A DNA stretch of 7,463 nucleotides from Eubacteriales Family XIII. Incertae Sedis bacterium. Lineage in GTDB: Bacteria > Bacillota > Clostridia > Peptostreptococcales > Anaerovoracaceae. This document shows positions 1 through 4,657 of the stretch, one piece after another (positions within the stretch are counted from its first letter, which is position 1; every line of letters begins with the position of its first letter). Both the position numbers and the translations under genes were made by a program. The DNA lies in NCBI GenBank assembly GCA_031272745.1, contig JAISTF010000176.1:1-7463 (forward strand), read 5' to 3'. Below the pieces are notes generated by a model, which saw only the letters and a program-made list of their open reading frames with translations, was not told the DNA's origin and made no database searches.

Positions 1-534
1 GGTGCGGAAGCCGTCGAAGAAATGCAGGAACGGCACGCGGCCCTTGATCGCCGCCAGATGCGCCACGGCGCCGAGGTCCATGACCTCCTGGACGCTGCTG
101 CTCGCCAGGAGCGCAAAGCCCGTCTGCCGCGCGCTCATGACGTCGCTGTGGTCGCCGAAGATGCACAGCGCGTGCGCCGCGAGCGTGCGCGCCGAGACGT
201 GGAACACGCCGGGGAGCAGCTCGCCGGAAATCTTGTACATGTTCGGGATCATGAGCAGCAGGCCCTGCGACGCCGTGTAGGTCGTCGTCAGCGCGCCCGC
301 CGCGAGCGAACCGTGGACCGCGCCCGCCGCGCCCGCCTCGCTCTGCATCTCCGTCAGGCGCACCGTCTGGCCGAAGATGTTTTTGCGCCCGTACGCCGCC
401 CACTCGTCGACGAATTCCGCCATCGGTGAGCTCGGCGTGATCGGAAAAATCGCCGCGACATCCGTGAAAGCATAGGAGACGTGCGCCGCCGCCGTATTGC
501 CGTCCATCGTCATGATTTTGCTCTTGTTGCTCAT
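1..534 (-). CDS. nifJ: Pyruvate:ferredoxin oxidoreductase, N-terminal part (truncated by window edge)
   Basis: The first 178 residues of a pyruvate:ferredoxin (flavodoxin) oxidoreductase, a cytoplasmic thiamine-diphosphate and iron-sulfur enzyme that converts pyruvate and CoA to acetyl-CoA, CO2 and reduced ferredoxin in anaerobes. The protein begins MSNKSKIMTMDGNTAAAHVS and shows the family's domain I motifs: FPITPSSPMAE at residues 30-40, RLTEMQSEAGAAGAVHGSLA at 59-78, TYTASQGLLLMIPNMYKI at 85-102 and SARTLAAHALCIFGDHSDV at 114-132. By family knowledge T33, E66 and R116 correspond to the pyruvate/cofactor-contacting Thr, Glu and Arg of the Desulfovibrio enzyme. The start is set by a GGAGGAA ribosome site six bases before the ATG. 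The full enzyme is about 1,170 residues, so the ferredoxin-type cluster domains lie outside the window. The frame is intact to the left edge. Domain I alone cannot fully exclude a related 2-oxoacid oxidoreductase, but the single-chain N-terminus and motifs favour the pyruvate enzyme. Confidence 0.95.
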   Translation of the reverse strand, partial: MSNKSKIMTMDGNTAAAHVSYAFTDVAAIFPITPSSPMAEFVDEWAAYGRKNIFGQTVRLTEMQSEAGAAGAVHGSLAAGALTTTYTASQGLLLMIPNMYKISGELLPGVFHVSARTLAAHALCIFGDHSDVMSARQTGFALLASSSVQEVMDLGAVAHLAAIKGRVPFLHFFDGFRT

Positions 535-573
535 TGTCCGTTCCTCCATATATATCATTTAATATGAAGAGAA

Positions 574-582
574 ATTATATCA
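574..582 (-). promoter_or_regulatory. Extended -10 promoter of the pyruvate:ferredoxin oxidoreductase gene
   Basis: On the minus strand a perfect TATAAT (574-579) is preceded by TGA (580-582), giving an extended -10 element. No good -35 hexamer is seen 16-18 bp upstream. Transcription would begin near 567, giving a leader of about 33 bases with the GGAGGAA ribosome site at 541-547. The element sits just outside the transposase relic, so the gene appears to have its own promoter rather than read-through from the aminotransferase, which ends in a terminator. Assignment is by motif only. Confidence 0.6.
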
Positions 583-614
583 CAAGGAAAGCGGTTTGGG
601 GATGTTTTTTTTCA

Positions 615-845
615 CACAAGTATTTGCAGCGGTCTATGACGTGGGGACGCTCCTCGGCGAGCGACTCGAGCAGCTCCGTGCCGCAGGTTACGTCCGACCC
701 TGCCGCGCCCGCGCTCAGCTTCGAGCCTTCTGACGAGATCCTCGTCCGGCAGGTTGTCGAGCACAAGCTTCAGCCGCGCGTTGTCGCCGAGATTTTCTAT
801 GTCGTCTTCCCAGGAAAAGAGCGTGATTTGTGGTATGATAGCCAT
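615..845 (-). pseudogene. Internally deleted, frameshifted DDE transposase remnant
   Basis: The 845 start reads MAIIPQITLFSWEDDIENLG, then a leucine-rich segment ending RRLEAERGRGR at about residue 49. I recognise this as the N-terminus of a Firmicute transposase of the IS4/IS5/IS1182-like DDE superfamily (exact family not assigned). Near 690-698 the homology moves to another frame, which reads TELLESLAEERPHVIDRCKYL. This resembles the segment just before the second catalytic region of such transposases, where a DKGYD-like motif should follow; it does not. The usual protein is roughly 400-500 residues, so most of the body, including the catalytic residues, is gone. The ATG and a GGAGG ribosome site (855-859, nine bases upstream) survive, so a non-functional 77-residue peptide could still be made. 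The relic lies between the gabT terminator and the oxidoreductase promoter. The remnant call is firm; the exact edges are estimates. Confidence 0.75.
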
Positions 846-864
846 ACGTGGAAACCTCCATGTG

Positions 865-891
865 AAAAAACGGGAGAAATTTTTTCTCCCG
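865..891 (-). terminator. Intrinsic terminator of the gabT-like gene
   Basis: On the minus strand a perfect 9-bp stem CGGGAGAAA/TTTCTCCCG (arms 883-891 and 871-879, three-base loop 880-882) is followed at once by six T (865-870). It begins 44 bases after the aminotransferase stop codon, the expected place for a Rho-independent terminator. The T-run also forms part of the TGTGAAAAAAC end discussed with the transposase relic. Confidence 0.9.
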
Positions 892-934
892 CCTCTGTAT
901 GTCTGCCGCTTTCAATTATTGCGCAACAACGCAA

Positions 935-2296
935 TCAGCTCTTTTCCTCTATGCACGCCTCGTATATGTCAAGGCCCGCCGCGAGCTGCGCGTCCGTCAC
1001 GCAGAGCGGGCAGAGGAAGCGGATCACGTTGCCGTAGGTGCCCGCGCTCTCGATGATCAGGCCCTTTTCCCATGCGGATGCGACGATTTTGCCCACGAGC
1101 GCGGCGTCGGGCGTCTTGGCCTCCGCACCGTCCTCCGCCTTGATGAACTCGACGCCCATCATCGCGCCGAGGCCGCGCACGTCGCCGATGACCGGATATT
1201 TTTCCTTCCACGACGCAAACCGCGCCATGCAGGTATCCGCGATCTTCCGCGCCTTCGCGGGATAGTCCTCGTCCTGCATCTTTTTCAGCACGGCGAGCGC
1301 TGACGCGCACGCGAGCGCGTTGCCGTTGTACGTCCCGCCGATCGTGCCGGGCGTCACCTTGTCCATGACCTCCGCGGAGGCGGCCACGCCCGAGAGCGGC
1401 AGTCCGCCCGCGACGGATTTCGCAAACGTCAGGATGTCCGGCGCGAAACCGCCTTCCTTATAATAGTCCGACGCGAAGAGCCGCCCGCTGCGGGAGAAGC
1501 CCGTCTGCACCTCGTCCGCGACGAGCAGGATTCCGTGCTTGTCGCAGAGCGCGCGCACGGCCTTCACCCATTCGAGCGGCGCGGGCACGAAGCCCCCTTC
1601 GCCCTGCACGGGCTCGAACACGATCGCGGCCGTGTACTGCGGCGGCGTCGCGTTTTCAAAGACCTCTTCGAGTTTGTTGACATAATACTTGATTGCGCCG
1701 TCTCCTTCCAGTCCGCCCGGGGCGCGGTAGAGATACGGAAATTCCGCGCGGTAGATGCCGTCCGGAAACGGCCCCATGCCCAGCGAATAGGCCTTTTTCG
1801 CGGTCATCGTCATCGTGAGCGCCGTGCGCCCGTGGAAGGCGCCGGAAAACACGATGATGTTCGGCCGCCCCGTGACGCTGCGCGCGATCTTCACGGCGTT
1901 TTCGTCGGCCTCCGCGCCGCTGTTTGCAAACATGACCTTGACCTTCTCCCCCTGCACGGGCGCGACGGCGGCGATCTGCTCCGCGTACTCGATGTACAGC
2001 GGGTTCGTCGTGATGTTCATCATGGAATGGAAATACTTTCCTGCCTGCTCCCGCACGGCCTCCACGAGCTCCGGCTGCGTGTAGCCCACGTTCATGACGC
2101 CCACGCCGCCGACCCAGTCGAGGAAGACGTTTCCGTCCGGATCCTCGATCATCGCCCCCTCGGCGCGCTCCATCACGAGCGGATAGATCGACTTGATGGC
2201 CGGCGGCATGATCTGTGCGCGCCGGTCGAGCACGGCTTTTGCCTTCGGCCCGGGCAGTTCGGTTTGGATTTTCGGCAATGCTTCTCTCAAACTCAT
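935..2296 (-). CDS. gabT: Class III PLP aminotransferase, probable 4-aminobutyrate aminotransferase
   Basis: A 453-residue fold-type I pyridoxal-phosphate enzyme, most like 4-aminobutyrate:2-oxoglutarate aminotransferase, which moves the amino group of GABA (or 5-aminovalerate) to 2-oxoglutarate, giving glutamate and a semialdehyde. Visible motifs: FLDWVGGVGVMNVGY (58-72), NSGAEADENAVKIAR (125-139), FSGAFHGRT (150-158), EPVQGEGGF (228-236), DEVQTGFSRSG (261-271) with the cofactor-binding Asp, the Schiff-base lysine K293 in LTFAKSVAGGLPLSG, GGTYNGN (320-326), and NVIRFLCPL (423-431), whose Arg matches the substrate-carboxylate Arg of E. coli GabT. Length is typical of the family. The ATG at 2296 is chosen because AGAGGTG lies nine bases upstream; an in-frame TTG at 2329 has no ribosome site. 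It has its own promoter and a strong terminator, so it is probably monocistronic. Ornithine, acetylornithine or aminovalerate specificity cannot be excluded. Confidence 0.9.
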   Translation of the reverse strand: MSLREALPKIQTELPGPKAKAVLDRRAQIMPPAIKSIYPLVMERAEGAMIEDPDGNVFLDWVGGVGVMNVGYTQPELVEAVREQAGKYFHSMMNITTNPLYIEYAEQIAAVAPVQGEKVKVMFANSGAEADENAVKIARSVTGRPNIIVFSGAFHGRTALTMTMTAKKAYSLGMGPFPDGIYRAEFPYLYRAPGGLEGDGAIKYYVNKLEEVFENATPPQYTAAIVFEPVQGEGGFVPAPLEWVKAVRALCDKHGILLVADEVQTGFSRSGRLFASDYYKEGGFAPDILTFAKSVAGGLPLSGVAASAEVMDKVTPGTIGGTYNGNALACASALAVLKKMQDEDYPAKARKIADTCMARFASWKEKYPVIGDVRGLGAMMGVEFIKAEDGAEAKTPDAALVGKIVASAWEKGLIIESAGTYGNVIRFLCPLCVTDAQLAAGLDIYEACIEEKS

Positions 2297-2361
2297 CTTG
2301 TAAAACACCTCTTTTCTTTTGTTTTCCAACGATTGTACGGTTTGTCTCCCCTACATCATAG

Positions 2362-2390
2362 ATTCTAACACACAATCCGCAATTCTCCAA
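2362..2390 (-). promoter_or_regulatory. Promoter of the gabT-like gene
   Basis: On the minus strand TTGGAG (2385-2390), a 17-bp spacer and TAGAAT (2362-2367) preceded by TGT form a sigma-A-type promoter with an extended -10. The start would be near 2355, leaving a leader of about 60 bases. The -35 is weak (3/6), which fits help from an activator bound upstream. Confidence 0.65.
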
Positions 2391-2415
2391 ATCGGGCCTT
2401 GTATGGAATGTGAAT

Positions 2416-2462
2416 TGTTAAGTTTCTGTGAAGTATTTCTGAATTATTACAAAAATATTACG
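2416..2462 (+). promoter_or_regulatory. Two WalR/YycF-like boxes upstream of the 3D-domain gene
   Basis: The published Bacillus/Staphylococcus WalR consensus is TGTWAH-N5-TGTWAH. Box 1 on the plus strand is TGTTAA-GTTTC-TGTGAA (2416-2432), 11 of 12 positions. Box 2 on the minus strand is CGTAAT-ATTTT-TGTAAT (2446-2462), also 11 of 12. A further perfect half-site TGTAAC lies at 2478-2483, overlapping the likely -35. Box centres are 30 bp apart, about three helical turns. WalR controls 3D-domain and other wall-lytic genes such as yocH in B. subtilis, so motif and gene type agree. No walRK genes are in the window and the site is AT-rich, so binding is an inference; PhoP-type response regulators use related half-sites. 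Confidence 0.5.
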
Positions 2463-2491
2463 GGAATGACTTGCTTTTGTAACAATTCAGA
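2438..2491. repeat. 17-bp inverted repeat in the divergent control region
   Basis: TCTGAATTATTACAAAA (2438-2454) and TTTTGTAACAATTCAGA (2475-2491) are reverse complements except at one position, separated by 20 bp. The right arm overlaps the -35 of the 3D-domain gene and the left arm overlaps the second WalR-like box. The repeat lies in the divergent gap and upstream of the predicted start at about 2511, so it is more likely a DNA-level operator pair than an RNA hairpin. Confidence 0.75.
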
Positions 2492-2504
2492 GGGAAAATA
2501 TAAG
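2477..2504 (+). promoter_or_regulatory. Promoter of the 3D-domain protein gene
   Basis: TTGTAA (2477-2482, 4/6), a 16-bp spacer and TATAAG (2499-2504, 5/6) form a sigma-A-type promoter facing the 3D-domain gene. The start would be near 2511, giving a leader of about 65 bases that contains two long G-runs (2518-2524 and 2531-2536) and the AAAGGTG ribosome site at 2564-2570. Confidence 0.55.
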
Positions 2505-2575
2505 GGCTTGTTGCCTCGGGGGGGTGAATCGGGGGGCGGCAATGAAACGTTATTGCGGACACGAAAGGTGTACAT

Positions 2576-3202
2576 ATGCGAATGATACGGGAACTTTGGG
2601 CCTTCCTTCGCTCAAAGGAGTTCTGGAAATACTATTTGCAGCGTTTCGGCGCAATCGCGGCGGCGGGAAGCGTCATCGGCGTTTTTGCGTTGTTCGGTTT
2701 TACGGTGCCCGCGAGCGCGGCCGTGCCGCAAGAACCCGTGCAGGCGTTTGAAAAGGCCCTCGGCGGCGTGGAAATCCAGCGGCAGGACCTGCATTCCGTG
2801 GAGCGGCCGAAACGGCCGATCTACGGGGGGCCGACCGTCCCGCTCGGAACGGTTTCCCCCGACCTCATGACCCTCACGGCGGCGGATACAAACGAGACGC
2901 TGCAATACGTGGGGACGTTCCGCATCACACATTACTGCGCGTGCGAGAAATGCTGCGGCAAGAGCAACGGCATCACGGCGTCAGGCACGCACGTCAGCGA
3001 GCAGACGGTAGCGGCGGACTGGAGCGTCTTCCCCGTCGGCTCCGTGCTTTATATCAAACGGGGGGACAGCCTCGTCCGCAAGGTCGTAGAGGATCGCGGC
3101 GGCGGCGTCAACGGGCAGCACATCGACGTCTACGTCCCTTCGCACGAACAAGCGCTGCAGATGGGGACTTATTCGGCGGACATCTATATTCCCGTCGCAT
3201 GA
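2576..3202 (+). CDS. Secreted 3D-domain cell-wall protein (YocH/RpfB-like C-terminal domain)
   Basis: A 208-residue exported protein. A basic N-terminus with a hydrophobic segment at about 25-46, ending VPASA-A, fits a signal peptide cut after residue 48 (or an uncleaved anchor). Residues 49-107 are a linker. Residues 112-208 are a 3D domain (PF06725 type): GTFRITHYCACEKCCGKSNG with four cysteines (121, 123, 126, 127), then the three aspartates that name the family, D148 in TVAADWSVFPVGS, D173 in VVEDRGGGVNG and D184 in GQHIDVYVPSHEQAL. This domain is related to MltA-type lytic transglycosylases and occurs in Firmicute wall-lytic or resuscitation proteins. No LysM, SH3 or G5 domain is seen, so wall targeting is unexplained. 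The ATG follows AAAGGTG by five bases, and no upstream in-frame start is open. The 13-base gap to the next gene suggests a shared transcript. Enzymatic action on peptidoglycan is inferred from the family. Confidence 0.92.
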   Translation: MRMIRELWAFLRSKEFWKYYLQRFGAIAAAGSVIGVFALFGFTVPASAAVPQEPVQAFEKALGGVEIQRQDLHSVERPKRPIYGGPTVPLGTVSPDLMTLTAADTNETLQYVGTFRITHYCACEKCCGKSNGITASGTHVSEQTVAADWSVFPVGSVLYIKRGDSLVRKVVEDRGGGVNGQHIDVYVPSHEQALQMGTYSADIYIPVA

Positions 3203-3208
3203 TATAAT
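3200..3208 (+). promoter_or_regulatory. Possible internal extended -10 element overlapping a stop codon
   Basis: The stop codon TGA of the 3D-domain gene is followed directly by TATAAT, making a perfect extended -10 (TGNTATAAT). The next gene's ATG starts seven bases after the hexamer, exactly where transcription would begin, so the message could be leaderless. No convincing -35 is seen near 3180-3185. Motif evidence only. Confidence 0.4.
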
Positions 3209-3215
3209 TGATTTC

Positions 3216-4565
3216 ATGTGGCATCATTTTCGGCATCTTTCGATCAAAGGGCTTCTGTTGTTTGCGGGCTTGGCGGCCGTCGCGGTCGCGGCCGTGCTGA
3301 TCACGCTGTTTTTCCTGCTCGGCTTTTCCAAGGAACTCCCCGCCGAATCGCCTGACGGGGGCTTTGCGGCATCCGGCGATGCGGCGGCGTTCGCAGACTC
3401 CCTCTTTGCATCGGGCAACGGTTCCGCAAGCGGCGGCACGGAGTCCGCGCTGACGCAGGGCGGGGATCCCGTCGCCGTCGAGTGGACCTTTCCGATCCTC
3501 TCCGCCGTCACGGGGACGGACGGCGACTCGGGCGTGGCGGCCGCGTGGGGGCTCGACTACGGCATCCAGCAGATCAACGAAACCGGCGGCATACGGGGCG
3601 TCTTCGTCAAAAGCGTCGTCAAGGACACCTCGGGCAGCGCCACGAAGGCCGAAGCAGAGATGACCTCCCTCGCGCAAAACTCCTTGGTCGTGTTCGGGCC
3701 GGCGGGAGAACAGGAATTTGACGCGGCGCACCGCGCGGCAGCAGAGGAACGCATCGCGAACATCGGCTATGTCGCGTCAGAATCCGTGATCGGGGAATTT
3801 GCGCCGTTCATCATTTCGTGCAGCGCCGAGCCCGGCAAGGACGCGCAAGCCGCGCTGACGGACTGGTTTGCGCAAAACCCGAACGTCACATCCCTCTGCG
3901 TGCTGTACGACCCCTCGCTCCCCTCGGCCGCCGACCGGCTCGGCGGCGTCCGCACGCTTTTGGCGGGCGCGGACGGCGTTTCGCTCGCGGGCGTCATCGA
4001 GATCGGCAACACGGCCTTCAACGCGGCGAGCGTCGCGGAAACCGCCTTGGACACCGACGCCGACGCCTACTACATCGAGGCGGGCGGCGAGAGCTTCGTG
4101 CGCTTGGTCGCGCAGCTCCGCAACGACAACGTGCCGGCCGAGCAAATCCTCGGCGGCGCTTCGGCAGCCTCCGCATCCTTATTTGACTACGCCGAGTCCT
4201 CGGGAATGTCCGAGGACATTGAAGGGGTTTCCATATGGAGCCTTTCCGACCCCGCGAAGATGCAGACCTGGCAGGTGTTTGAAAAGGCGTCCGAAACGCA
4301 TGTGGACGCGGCGCAGCTCGAAATCGCCGCGGACTACTACGAAGCGGCCTTCCTCGTGAAACTCGCCATCGAAGCGCTCGGCATCACGGGCGACCCCATG
4401 CTCGTCGGGCAGGAGCGCGAACGGCTCGCGACCTGGCTCTACAACACGGATGAAATCTCCTCTCCGCGCGGCACCTTCCGCATCGAAAACGGGGAGAAGG
4501 TGATCCACCCCCGCCTTCTGCGCATAGAAAACGGGGCCTTCGCCGACAGCAAAAGCCCCGCATAA
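3216..4565 (+). CDS. Membrane-anchored LivJ-type (PBP1 fold) substrate-binding protein, orphan
   Basis: A 449-residue protein of the periplasmic-binding-protein type 1 family used by branched-chain amino-acid ABC transporters. Residues 1-11 are basic and His-rich, 12-36 form one hydrophobic helix, 37-88 are a Gly/Ser/Ala/Asp-rich linker, and about 89-440 are the binding fold. Family-like motifs are WGLDYGIQQINETGGIRG (111-128), a TKAEAEMTSLAQNSLVVFGP stretch (143-162) and NVTSLCVLYDPSL. There is no lipobox cysteine after the helix, unusual for a Gram-positive binding lipoprotein, so it is probably held by the uncleaved helix. No permease or ATPase genes adjoin it, so it may sense or deliver a ligand for a distant system; the ligand is unknown. 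No ribosome site precedes the ATG. An in-frame TTG at 3258, six bases after AAAGGG, is an alternative start that would keep most of the helix. Confidence 0.85.
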   Translation: MWHHFRHLSIKGLLLFAGLAAVAVAAVLITLFFLLGFSKELPAESPDGGFAASGDAAAFADSLFASGNGSASGGTESALTQGGDPVAVEWTFPILSAVTGTDGDSGVAAAWGLDYGIQQINETGGIRGVFVKSVVKDTSGSATKAEAEMTSLAQNSLVVFGPAGEQEFDAAHRAAAEERIANIGYVASESVIGEFAPFIISCSAEPGKDAQAALTDWFAQNPNVTSLCVLYDPSLPSAADRLGGVRTLLAGADGVSLAGVIEIGNTAFNAASVAETALDTDADAYYIEAGGESFVRLVAQLRNDNVPAEQILGGASAASASLFDYAESSGMSEDIEGVSIWSLSDPAKMQTWQVFEKASETHVDAAQLEIAADYYEAAFLVKLAIEALGITGDPMLVGQERERLATWLYNTDEISSPRGTFRIENGEKVIHPRLLRIENGAFADSKSPA

Positions 4566-4575
4566 ACCTCGATGT

Positions 4576-4654
4576 GCGGGCGGGGCAAGCCCCGCCCCTA
4601 CAAATACCCACGTTACCTACGAATTGACCGTAGGGGCGGCTTGTAGCCGCCCGC
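4576..4654. repeat. REP-like doublet of inverted GC-rich palindromes
   Basis: Between the convergent genes lie two related hairpins. The first has a perfect 9-bp stem GGGCGGGGC/GCCCCGCCC (4578-4586, 4589-4597, two-base loop). The second has a perfect 8-bp stem GGGCGGCT/AGCCGCCC (4634-4641, 4645-4652, three-base loop). Their outer parts are also mutual inverses: GCCCCTAC (4594-4601) with GTAGGGGC (4630-4637), and GCGGGCGG (4576-4583) with CCGCCCGC (4647-4654). Thus the two copies share a GTAGGGGCGG...CCGCCCGC core in opposite orientation, the layout of a REPIN. The hairpins lie just past both stop codons and could slow or end transcription both ways, but neither is followed by a T-run. Confidence 0.8.
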
Positions 4655-4657
4655 CCG

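Noticed and set aside
534..1037. A 167-residue plus-strand frame over the gap and the transposase relic
   Set aside because: It begins inside the oxidoreductase ribosome-site region in antisense and runs through the relic, the terminator and the gabT 3' end. No domain and no ribosome site.
1535..2368. A 277-residue open frame on the plus strand opposite gabT
   Set aside because: Antisense to a clear aminotransferase, Arg/His-rich, no motifs; it also crosses the gabT promoter.
2524..2751. A 75-residue frame overlapping the start of the 3D-domain gene (with an internal ATG at 2542 behind a G-run)
   Set aside because: It covers the coding start of the 3D protein in another frame, turns Arg-rich and has no recognisable features; the 2576 start has the better ribosome site and a clear signal peptide.
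4576..4654. The two hairpins as a classical bidirectional intrinsic terminator
   Set aside because: Both stems are strong but neither has a T-run on its 3' side on either strand, so they are listed as a repeat doublet rather than a terminator.
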